From positions 147,654,997-147,718,996 of the forward strand of contig JAUPFV010000003.1 in the NCBI GenBank assembly GCA_036936605.1: 64,000 bases of DNA, written 5' to 3'. A program made the position numbers and the translations under genes. Under the pieces are notes generated by a model, which saw nothing but the letters and a program-made list of their open reading frames with translations, had not been told where the DNA came from and did not search any database. Numbering within the stretch: the first letter of the stretch is position 1; each line of letters begins with the position of its first letter. Positions 34,515 to 44,532 of the stretch are shown piece after piece. This DNA is from Limnanthes douglasii subsp. nivea (lineage: Eukaryota > Streptophyta > Magnoliopsida > Brassicales > Limnanthaceae).

Positions 34515-35800
34515 TAAGCAGGTACATACGACAGGTTTATGTGCTAAGTATTGTTAGAGTATTCGAGATTTACTATGCAACTAAGGTGAAACAAAACAAT
34601 GAATTTTTATTTACCATTCATTGTGGTATTACTGCAGTAGATGAAAAGGTGCTTCACACCACTGATATTGAGGACCTGGACTTGATGAATAACGGGTTAT
34701 ATGTGAGTATATTACTAATATGAGCGAGACCGACTAAGTGGAACTCAAAGTTGCTGATACTTTTGTTCTTGTTAACAAACACAATTTTGAATTATCATAT
34801 TCGATTGTTAGTCCACATCAAGTAAGGTATATGTAGATTCGTCCAATCAAAAAATTATTCCTCGGTATTTATTTGTTAAATCTCTCTCTTATAAGGGTAA
34901 TTTAGTGCACCATAATCTTAAAAGTGCAAGTCCATTGAAAATACAGGTCAAATAAAATATATGAACAAGAATGGGCATAATATGGTGGATGTAATATTTT
35001 TCACTTTTTAATTTGCATTAAAGACTTTTATGTCGACAATCCTCCTCTAGATATGTAATTGACCTAGTTTATATGTATAAGACACCTTGAGAAAGCAAGA
35101 TCATCTTGTGATTGAAATGTAGTTCATTATTAAAGTAGTAAACCATATTAGATTTTTCAAGGTTAAAGCATGACGAATTAATATCATGATTGCAACGCTA
35201 GACTGAGGTCTGGCCCATGGCACATAATAAACTTAGTGGATTACATTAATATTATGTCTAATGCCAGATATATTTACTAGAGCAAATTGGGAGTGGGTTT
35301 AAGCATCTCCATTAAATGTATTCGTTAAACTGAATGATAGGAGCTCTCTGAATGGAATTTTATTTTATTTTTGGATTTTGAATTATTACTTATGTCATAA
35401 CGAGTCTCTTAATTTGCTAGTGAAACTTGATTTTTTTTGTCATATTTTTTTACGTTTTTTATATGATATCCCTTTTCAGGATTTTTATGAAGCTACTGCA
35501 AAGATTAATGATGCATGCTTTTATATCTCTATAATGCTTTGGCTTCTTTCACTTGATGACAAATACTGCCTCATAATAGGTCAAATTTACGTATTTGTTG
35601 ATCCTATTGATTTTCCAGAATCTAAAAACCAAGTAAGTATGCTAGGGACCTCGTGTAACACTTCCCTTATGGCCATGTGTGTGCCTACCCTTTTACAGTT
35701 TTCTAAAACAAGAGATGTTAGCCGGATACAAGCATATAATATGTCCAGAGAAAAAGTATGCACGAGAACCTTATTTAAAATCAAATGAGTCAACTAATAT
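34515..35800 (+). pseudogene. remnant of an unrecognised plant multi-exon gene
   Basis: Two coding-like blocks fit one protein. 34518-34700 reads RVFEIYYATKVKQNNEFLFT and GITAVDEKVLHTTDIEDLD. 34740-34830 reads VADTFVLVNKHNFELSYSIV. 35478-35760 begins after a CAG acceptor: QDFYEATAKINDACFYISIM, LSLDDKYCLIIGQIYVFVDP, SLMAMCVPTLLQFSKTRDVS. Codon-like structure with Met/Leu changes and a few stops suggests a pseudogene copy. I do not recognise the family. It lies between two TE-rich stretches, so capture by a transposon is possible. Confidence 0.5.
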
Positions 35801-35880
35801 TGTTAATAGTAACCATGGCGGATTGTGTGGTGTGACTGATCCTGGGGGATATATATACTAGTAATCATGTTTTAAAATTT

Positions 35881-36650
35881 TAATGTGCACATTTTATTTC
35901 CATGAATGGAGTATTTAAGGGTATGGATCATTGGTTACAAGAATATGATATCAAAATGTTTTAGCTATGTTTTTTGGTTTTTGTTCTTGTTCTTTGTAGG
36001 ATTAATATTATTATGTTAGGAGTAAGATTATTAATTATATTCATAATATGAGTAGTATGATTACTTTTTATATTTTTAAATGAATAACATGATTTAATTT
36101 TGTTACTCTCAACAACTTAAAAGAAATGGTTTATAACAAACGAATAACATAAATGATTTTTGTTACTCTAAATACTTAAGAATAACTGTCTTATATTTGT
36201 TATTCTTAATAAAGTAATTTTCTTATTATTCTTATTCTTGATATGAGTAACATGATTAATTTGTGTATATCACTGAATCTAACTATCCTTACTTTACACT
36301 GCATTTTTGGCATACGTAAATACATGAAATATATGTGCTTTTAGTTTCATGGCTTTTTTTCGTATTTGATCTCAAATTTTCTTTTGTCATGAAAGTCATG
36401 CAAATAAACACATATCATCACACCACAATCATGTGAAACAACTTTCTTTTGTGGATATTCTCATTAGTCATTTTTGTTTCTCTTAACAAAAAACAAACGT
36501 TTTAATATTATTTTTTTATAGGAATAACAAAATTATTTCTGGATCCTGATATGAGTAACATGATTAATAAAGAATTAAAATAGATCGTATAACTATAGTT
36601 AAGCTGAAATAACCTTAATATATTATTCATATTTAATCAAAACATATCAT
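35881..36650. other. AT-rich region with no recognised feature
   Basis: The sequence is very AT-rich with repeated GAGTAACATGATTAATTT-like phrases (about 36045, 36245, 36550). No ORF, TIR or LTR could be supported. Confidence 0.4.
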
Positions 36651-36654
36651 ATGT

Positions 36655-37140
36655 AACCACTTTTTATTTTAACAACATAACCACTAAAATACGAAGACAT
36701 ATTTAAAACAATTTGTGTTAACGTTATTCTCAATTGCGAATTCATAAATAGATCCATTAAAATACAAAGACACGTTTAAACTCATTTTGATTAACGTTAT
36801 TCTCAATTACGATTTCAAAAACAAAGCCGTTAAAATATGAGGACACATTTGAAACCACTTTTATTAACATTATTCTCGATCGTGATTTCAAAAATAGAAA
36901 CATTAAAATACGAGAACATATTTGAAACCATCCTTATTAATGTTATTCTTAAATGTGACTTCAAAAACAAATGCAATAAAATACACGCATTTGTAACTAT
37001 TTTTATTAACTTATTCTCAATTATGGCTTCAAAAACAAATTCATCAAGATGCAAAGACACATTTGAAACCAGTTTTACTAATGTTATTCTCAATTGTGAC
37101 TTAAAAAACAGAGTCATTACAACACATATAAAATTATTTT
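36655..37140. repeat. minisatellite, about 73-bp units
   Basis: The phrase TTAACGTTATTCTCAATT (with changes) begins units at 36718, 36791, 36864, 36937, 37016 and about 37078. The first three intervals are exactly 73 bp, the later ones 62-79. Each unit continues with TTCAAAAACAAA and AAAATACGAAGACACATTTG-like phrases. The array is diverged and reads open on both strands for about 95-100 codons, a by-product of the repeat rather than a gene. Confidence 0.85.
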
Positions 37141-38278
37141 AAAACAATCAAAATTCATTATCAACAACAACACCAAAATGTTAAAGGTTAATCAAAAGCA
37201 AATATTCATTATTCTTATTTTACTCCTTAGAGAAACTGAAATTGAATTTAATAGTTGTGAAGCCATTAACAAGAATAGAACACCTAAAACACATAACAAT
37301 GTATAATAAAACAAATGAAATTAACATTAATACTTTTTGTTTGAATTGCTGAATTTTTCGATGAAGCCCTAATTTTGGGAGATTTTTTAAACACTAAACC
37401 CTTACTTGTTTTTATAAGAATATGTGATGTTGTTGACTAGGTAAAACAAATAGTGATGATTTTTTCTAGTTGGTGAATAAAAAATTAACGAACAATGAAA
37501 AACGATGAACTAAAATCAAAATCTCTAAAATGATGGAGGTGGAAGATAAAAAATAAACAATTTAAAGAAATAAAAAATAAAAAATATTAGAATTGAACGT
37601 ATACTCTAAATAACTAAAACTATTAATCTAAGATAAATTTGTAGTTATCAAAATTTATAAATTTTTAGAAAATTTAAAAATAAAGTGGGTGTTTTTAACG
37701 ATTTCAAAATATTTAATATATTTTATTCAAATTTACTTCATAATCAAATAATATGTTATGACTATAGTATTAAAAAGAAAAGAATATTAAATCTATAAAT
37801 AGTTTTAAATAAGGGAAATGACACACTAAGTACCCTTTAGCCAAACCTATTACAACCTAGTGCCCTAAAATGGATTAATGCTTACTAAATACCCATCTCA
37901 TTAAACATATCCACTTCTAATACCTTTTCTTTTTTTAATACCAAGATTACCCTCAACCTAGTATATAAGGTTGATTTGTGAAAAATTAGGGTTTTTTGTT
38001 ACAGCCCCCATTCTATTTTTGAATTTTAAAATTCAAAACAGAATCCACTCTTACTCTTCTCTCTCTCCTCTTCTTCTCTCTTTCTCCTCTTCTTCTCTCT
38101 CCACCGGCGAACCATACAACCACCGTCGAACTACTCTTAATCACCGGCGTTCGATCCCGCCGGTGATGGACCTTATACCGGCGTTTGAAATTCAGCCTCT
38201 ATCCCTCTCTCTTAACCCTCCCAAAACACCAAAACGACCGAGCCACCAGAACCACCCTCCCGATTCTCTCTCTCATCC

Positions 38279-39406
38279 ATGAATGGTCCAGTGAAACCCG
38301 AACTTCTTGAAACTCCGAGACTACCTGCTCCGACGACGGCCGTCGTCCTCGACGCATTTTTGAAGCAGATCGTCCCTGTGATTCATCTAAGCAGCTGTAG
38401 TGAGTCCGACTCGAGTGATGACTCGTCCGACGACTTCGAAGGAGGTACCAGACTTGACTTGAGCTAGATTTCGATATGCTTAGTGTTTATGTTCGTGTTC
38501 TTTGTTTAACACTATGGAGTTTGATTGATTTAACATGAACTGGTAACATTTCGGTTATTATGTGTGCAACTGTTATGAACTGTCCGATTATTCGTTGCTT
38601 ACTAAGTCGATTCTAGATTTTGTTTCGTGTCGTGTTTGTTTCTGTTTGGTTCGCGAGAAAGTTTTGAGTACTCTTAAGTAGTGTTAAGTAGTGTTGTCTC
38701 TTGAATGGAGACTCTGTATTGCTGGTTAACTTCTGTCAGTAATGTGCCTCTTGCTTCTAGATTGATTTGATTTCAGCTTAAATAAGTATATATGGTTTTT
38801 TTCTGGTGTTTTCAGGAATGCCTATATGTGAAGCTTTTGCTCAAATCGAACAACAGCGGAATCTGTACGATGTTGTTCATGTGAAATATTATGATGAGGT
38901 GTGAATCGTCTGACAGTTTTCCATTTTCTATAGTAGTGAAATATAGTTGACTCATACTCTAGATCGAAGCAGCTTGATTGTTATCTACATTCTTCTGAAA
39001 GATTTTACATGGTTTGTGTCTCTTGTGCATAGGAGCCCTTAAAATTGGATATTGTTATCAGTTTTCCAGATCATGGTTTCCATCTTCGCTTTGATCCTTG
39101 GTCTCAGGTATGTTTTATACAATCTAATAATAGATTACAAGCTGCGTTACAGGTCTTCACTCATAAATTTAAGTTGCCTTGACAGTATAAACAACTTTCT
39201 ATCTTCAGTTTTATACTGGATTGGTACTGAAAGTAGTTTCTAATGCAGGCCCCAGGTAACTATTGCTACAGCAATCGTATCTTTTACCTGTCATAAGTTT
39301 AGTTATCTGTGTAACAATATTGAACTACTTAGCAATTTATTATTGGCAGTCGGTTGATATTATCAAATACACGGATCAAGAGTATGAACAACATTTAACT
39401 GACCCC
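38279..39406 (+). CDS. possible chimeric ORF: unknown + UPF0183/PHAF1 + SWC4 exons
   Basis: Predicted exons are 38279-38444 (MNGPVKPELLETPR.., acidic Ser/Asp end, donor GGAG/GTACCA), 38816-38898 (MPICEAFAQIEQQ, YDVVHVKYYDE), 39033-39107 (DIVISFPDHGFHLRFDPWSQ) and 39350-39406 (SVDIIKYTDQEYEQHLTDP, donor GTAAGT). Exons 2-3 match the UPF0183 (human PHAF1) family. Exon 4 matches the DMAP1/SWC4 block before its SANT-like domain (SVD..KYTDEEYEK.LTDP). Phases agree at every join (1, 0, 0). If spliced to the acceptor near 39651 the frame stops after two codons, about 129 aa. Both donors are truncated pieces, so native function is not expected. Upstream start choices are possible. Confidence 0.6.
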
Positions 39407-39959
39407 GTAAGTTTTTTACTCTATTGTGTATGTTTGTTGAAGTAGTTTTTTTTTTTTGCATGTTGTACTGCAGCATGATAGATATGCATAAAGACAATGC
39501 TAGTTAACTAATCACAAGTATGATAGCTTCTTTGTTAGTAGCCTGATAGATTTGAGTAACATACATTGCTTTTCTGGTTGTATCCCTGTTTTGTGTTTGT
39601 ACTACAATTGGAACGATAACTCCGTTGTCTGGGTCTTCTCAATGTCAGGTTGCTTGAAGAAAATGGGTTGTGGAAGTTGATTGGTTTATTCGGCATATAA
39701 CAAACAATATGCGGAACTTGAAGAAAATGGGTTGTGGACTGAACCTACTCCTTCTGGAAAGACAAATTTTTGGGAAACATCAAACTTCAAGATTGTAGTT
39801 TTATGTATTTTGTTGATTTTGGTGGTATTTTGTAAGAGGTAGTGTAGTTAGTTTTGTTTTGTAAACATATTCGTCATCTAGTTCTATTTGCTTGTTAATT
39901 GAAGTCAATGCCGATTTTATAGCCAAAATGTCTAGTCCAACCTCATTTAGTCTTAAAGT

Positions 39960-40560
39960 ATCATGATGGAAATGATAGATACGAAGGAACACCTTGATAG
40001 ATACGAAGGAACACCTTGCTAGATACGACGGGACACATTGCTAGACAGATGCAGCATCATATACATTGAATTATAAACATATTGCGATTGATAGATAGCA
40101 CATATATATATCGATAGATTTGAATTATAAACATTGATAGTTAACTAACTATAAGTATGATAGATTCTCTAGTATGAGTCCGATAGATATGCATAAAGAC
40201 AATGCTAGTTAACTAATCACAAGTATGATAGCTTCTTTGTTAGTAGCCTGATAGATTTGAGTAACATACATTGCGATTGTTTCGTATATTGCTCTGATAG
40301 ATACGGCTTACAGCAAATAATGGACTATTTTAAACTGTAGGTCTATTTGTACTATTTTAAACTAAACACTCTCATGTTTGTACTATAAACTAAACGGTCT
40401 CATGATGAACACGTTGCTAGATAAGAAGGAACACCTTGCTAGATAAGAAGGGACACCTTGCTAGATAAGAAGGGACACCTTGCTAGATAAGAAGGAACAC
40501 ATTGCTAGACAAGAAGGAACACCCTTCGTATCTATCATCTAACTCAACTGACACACTAGT
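39960..40560. repeat. short motif array in the Pack-MULE
   Basis: Repeats of about 22 bp, of the type TTGCTAGATAAGAAGGGACA or TTGATAGATACGAAGGAACA, occur in runs at 39980-40050 and 40410-40530. They recur at 41400-41515 (inside the duplicated block) and inverted at 43110-43175. Looser GATAGATACGATATTTGACA-type copies lie at 42015-42125 within the element. Confidence 0.75.
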
Positions 40561-40953
40561 AGGCAGTAAATGAGCCTCATCTAACACAGACAAAGCCATT
40601 TACTCCTCCAACTGTCCTAAGCTTATTGGTAAACAACGAATTAATCACACAATGAAGAGTCTTTCTCATCTCTATTATTGTACCGGAACTCTTTTTACCT
40701 TATTTCATCTCTATTACTTTTAATATACTTTGGTTTGGTCAGTCAAACTACATTTAAAAGTCATAAGTAAAATAAATTTGAGAATCCATATATTAAAGTT
40801 ATAAAATTTGTAAGTCCTATGCACAAGTAACACAAAGCATGTACTGTAATGCTAATATTCTGAACGAGGAGGGATACTGTCAAACACACATTCAGGGACA
40901 AAAAGGAAACAGGTGCCAAAATCCAATGTGGCACCATGATCAGCTTTAGGATT
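40182..40953 (+). repeat. 772-bp direct duplication, first copy
   Basis: This block starts GATAGATATGCATAAAGACA and ends AGCTTTAGGATT. It reappears at 41173-41944 with the same length and, by eye, the same sequence. Near its right end the minus strand encodes MNPKADHGATLDFG and FLFVPECVFDSIPP, another exon-like fragment that I do not recognise. The two copies are separated by a gypsy fragment. Such identity implies a recent event, or an assembly artefact. Confidence 0.88.
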
Positions 40954-41172
40954 GGCACCCCCCTTAATTGCTATTCTTGAGCCGGGAACATCTCTTGGTC
41001 TTTTTTCGGAGCTAACGCAGCTCGGTAGCATTCCCGCGCCGCTTTTTGGCTGCTTCGGACCACTCCTACATTGTTTCCGACCACGTACTTCACACACTGA
41101 TGAATAGTAGAAGTCACAGCATGCATGCGCGATATCCAAGATCGGCCAAGGATGGCGTTGTGTGAGGCCGGA
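40954..41172 (-). pseudogene. gypsy protease-linker fragment between the 772-bp duplicates
   Basis: On the minus strand this 219-bp piece encodes AILGRSWISRMHAV, TIHQCVKYVVGNNVGVVRSS and RECYRAALAPK. That is the same pol region as 16241-16038 of the first gypsy element, but from a different and better preserved copy. It has no LTR or target duplication of its own. It looks like filler DNA inserted during repair. Confidence 0.85.
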
Positions 41173-41944
41173 GATAGATATGCATAAAGACAATGCTAGT
41201 TAACTAATCACAAGTATGATAGCTTCTTTGTTAGTAGCCTGATAGATTTGAGTAACATACATTGCGATTGTTTCGTATATTGCTCTGATAGATACGGCTT
41301 ACAGCAAATAATGGACTATTTTAAACTGTAGGTCTATTTGTACTATTTTAAACTAAACACTCTCATGTTTGTACTATAAACTAAACGGTCTCATGATGAA
41401 CACGTTGCTAGATAAGAAGGAACACCTTGCTAGATAAGAAGGGACACCTTGCTAGATAAGAAGGGACACCTTGCTAGATAAGAAGGAACACATTGCTAGA
41501 CAAGAAGGAACACCCTTCGTATCTATCATCTAACTCAACTGACACACTAGTAGGCAGTAAATGAGCCTCATCTAACACAGACAAAGCCATTTACTCCTCC
41601 AACTGTCCTAAGCTTATTGGTAAACAACGAATTAATCACACAATGAAGAGTCTTTCTCATCTCTATTATTGTACCGGAACTCTTTTTACCTTATTTCATC
41701 TCTATTACTTTTAATATACTTTGGTTTGGTCAGTCAAACTACATTTAAAAGTCATAAGTAAAATAAATTTGAGAATCCATATATTAAAGTTATAAAATTT
41801 GTAAGTCCTATGCACAAGTAACACAAAGCATGTACTGTAATGCTAATATTCTGAACGAGGAGGGATACTGTCAAACACACATTCAGGGACAAAAAGGAAA
41901 CAGGTGCCAAAATCCAATGTGGCACCATGATCAGCTTTAGGATT
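41173..41944 (+). repeat. 772-bp direct duplication, second copy
   Basis: Second copy of 40182-40953. Its right edge continues into sequence (CATCTATGAATGTGC) that links to the LON2 fragment region, so this copy probably keeps the original right-hand junction. The first copy is probably the one joined to filler DNA at its right edge. Confidence 0.88.
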
Positions 41945-42116
41945 CATCTATGAATGTGCAATAGGAATAGTGGCACCTGTTGATTCAGGATTCTGGTGGA
42001 TTAAAAATAAAATCTGATAGATACGATATTTGACATTGCTAGATACGTGAACACTAGTCTGATAGACACGATATATAACATTGATAGATCCTGGAGTATA
42101 CATCTGATAGACACGA

Positions 42117-43616
42117 TATTTGACAACAACATACGTAACTTTTCCACTTGGTTTCTCCACCCCTCTTGACAGATGTAAAGCACGGGCAGCCACTCCCCTG
42201 ATAAATTGAGATAATATATAAATATCTTTATGACAAGAAGTCAAAACCAAACATAAGACAATTGCATGTGCAAGCTTCAAAAGTAAAACAGTATATCCAA
42301 ATAAGATCCCTCATTCATATAGATGAATCTAACTTTTCGTTAGATGTTCAATAAGTGAAAATTTGAGACATACTAAAAGTTGAAGTATACCTGTTATGCC
42401 AATGGATAACTTCATGGGCACTTTTTCCGTCCGGCTTGTGTGTATCTGACAGACCAACTAGAGTTTTGGAGCTTGCTTCTCCAAATTCACTTCCAGAACC
42501 TGACCAAAAGGAATTAAAAATTGAAGAAGAAAACCATCAGTTTGAGAGAATCAAATATAGCTGATGGTAGTTTTGGGTACCAGGAGAGAGCACGGAGCCA
42601 ACTGCCTTTATCTCTGCATCATCTCTAACAGGCAGAATCCCAATTACTCCCTTCTCTTCTGTTTGCCATAACTCTTGTTCAACCAATGTCACACTGCATC
42701 GATCAAACCACGGTTAGCCTCAACGCTCAAGCATGAGGTAAAGGTACAACCAAATATGCAGATTTACAGTTTGAATCAGTACGCAACATCAACCAACCTA
42801 AGAACCTAGATCAAAACGGCAACATGTACTGAAGATCAACTAGAACAGAAAGTTCATTTTAACAAACACATTGGACATTGAGTTGATCCTTATCTAGAAA
42901 TTATATACCATCAATTTGTCGAAAAAGGCAAACAGTACACTAAACTGGACCGTGTAGAACAAAAGAAAGAAAACGGCTGATCACTATCCAAATACTGCAA
43001 CCAAACACCGAAGCAAATACACGGCAACAGACCTTTCTCCATTCAGCTCATAATTCCAATACTCATACCTTCGCACTAAAGCCAAAAACACCGAAGCAAA
43101 TACACATATCTAGCAATGTGTCCCTTCGTATCTATCAAGGTTTTCATTCGTATCTATCAAGGTGTTCCTTCGTATCTATCATCTAACTCAACTGACACAC
43201 TAGTAGGCAAGTAATACTGAAGGTTGGGGAGTTGAACTAAAGAAACCATGAAGGGCGAGAATATGATATGACACATTAACTGATGTGGAGACGTACCTGG
43301 TCAATGAGTCATTGTCATGCATATTTAGCCTTTCGAAGAAGGCCAAAGTGTAATATGTGAAACGATCTACCACAGACACGCCTACCTATAGCAAACAAAG
43401 ATTAAAAGAGGAATATCAATCTCTAGCTCATGACAAGTTGTAAAGAAAATACTGTCAAGCTTTTGAAACAACAAATTATAATTTGGTTTAAACCAAACAG
43501 GTGAATAAAAGGGCTAAGTGTATCAAACTTATACTTACTTCAGCGTCCAAATGATGCGAATATGAGTTCTCTCCTTTCAAACTACTTCCAACAGCTAAAA
43601 CACCAGGGGAATGGAG
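42117..43616 (-). CDS. possible chimeric ORF: unrecognised exons + LON2 exons
   Basis: Exons on the minus strand are 43616-43539 ([20 protein letters not shown]), 43385-43297 ([17 protein letters not shown]), 42693-42581 ([21 protein letters not shown]), 42499-42391 ([25 protein letters not shown]) and 42197 to about 42117 ([18 protein letters not shown]). The last three match the N-terminal substrate-binding domain of peroxisomal Lon protease 2 ([30 protein letters not shown]). All have GT/AG borders. The join 43297 to 42693 makes a Ser codon from AG/T, so the unrecognised exons and LON2 are fused in frame. After KVTYVVV the sequence leaves LON2 and runs to a stop near 41948. Protease and ATPase domains are absent. 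Confidence 0.6.
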
Positions 43617-44391
43617 CTGTATATGAGAGAAAAAATGATTTTACATTCATTGATTTAAATTCCGATTCGATTGATGAAATCGGTACCGAATCAAGCTCAG
43701 GTAAGTTCAATTTCAATCATACTTTAGACAATGCAACAAAACAACACCAAAAATCTACAAAAACAACAAACCGAAACTAATCGAAATGAGCTAAAACACG
43801 AGCTAGATAACTACAAAGCACAAGCTAATTCGAAGTTAACCATAAATTGAATACCTTACAAGTGAACGGCGGTCGGGTTTCTCCTTCTCGGACGGTGGAG
43901 ATGGCGACGGAACAACTTATAGTAGGTGGTTCCTTCAAAGGTTAGAGAAAGCAGGTGGTTCGCCGGTACGTTTCCGTAATTTCGGAACGGAGATGAAAAC
44001 AGTGGTTAGTTTTCGTCCGTGGTTCACCGGTGGGTTTCAGTACTATCGGAAGAGGTTTCTTCCTGGTCGCCGTTGGTTCGCCGGTGGTTGTCAGGAATAT
44101 CGGAACAGAGGGGCGACTGAAATCGCCGGTTACGTGAGTTTCAAAAATGTCTTTTGCTGGGTTTCTCTCTCCACAAATTTAGAAATTTGAAAGTGGGGCG
44201 AATTGGAACCCAAAAGTCTGATTAGAAGAAGAAAAAAAGGGTTTCAACAAAAACAACCCCTTTTATACCCTAGAGGGTATAATTGTCCAAAATGTGGCTT
44301 TAGGTAGTTTATGAAACTAGTCTAAAAACGGGTACCATCTTGGTATTTGATACTTGAGAAGGTATTTAGGGGTACTTTTCTCTTTAAATAA

Positions 44392-44532
44392 CATAAAATG
44401 ATTATCGGATCAAAGAAATTAAGAATATGTTGGAACATTTGATACCGTAAATTTTATACTACCAAAATTCTAGTTATATTTAACAGAATTATAAAGAGTC
44501 ATTTTGTCTTTGTCCGGAAACACTAGACGGAC
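44392..44532 (+). promoter_or_regulatory. short region between Pack-MULE and RTNLB start
   Basis: Only about 140 bases of non-element sequence remain between the right target duplication and the RTNLB ATG. They are AT-rich; AAATTTTATACT at about 44449-44460 could act as a TATA box. Much of the original promoter must now lie on the far side of the 6.6-kb insertion, unless the element supplies one. Confidence 0.45.

Larger units (their letters stand above)
37813..44382. mobile_element. Pack-MULE: Mutator-like element with captured host exons
   Basis: A perfect 9-bp duplication TTTAAATAA (37804-37812 and 44383-44391) brackets 6570 bp. The ends are imperfect inverted repeats: GGGAAATGACACACTAAGTA at the left, GAGAAAAGTACCCCTAAATA as complement of the right. 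They are rich in TACC phrases, as in plant MULEs. There is no transposase. Inside are exon pieces of UPF0183/PHAF1 and SWC4/DMAP1 genes on the plus strand, of LON2 and an unrecognised gene on the minus strand, a gypsy fragment, and a 772-bp direct duplication. The 9-bp duplication, TIR and captured exons define a Pack-MULE. It must have been moved by a transposase from elsewhere. Confidence 0.93.

Noticed and set aside
36830..37142. Overlapping ORFs of about 100 codons on both strands as genes
   Set aside because: They arise from the 73-bp minisatellite and have no protein-like composition.
39960..41520. Regularly spaced short repeats as a CRISPR-like array
   Set aside because: The units are tandem without unique spacers, the genome is eukaryotic, and the repeats vary; it is a transposon-internal motif array.
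40182..41944. 772-bp direct repeats as LTRs of a small retroelement
   Set aside because: The copies do not start TG or end CA, no primer site or polypurine tract lies inside them, and the middle is a random piece of pol without its own ends.
41948..42280. The 110-codon minus ORF as an independent gene
   Set aside because: Its only recognisable part is one LON2 exon; the rest reads through splice sites into element-specific repeats.
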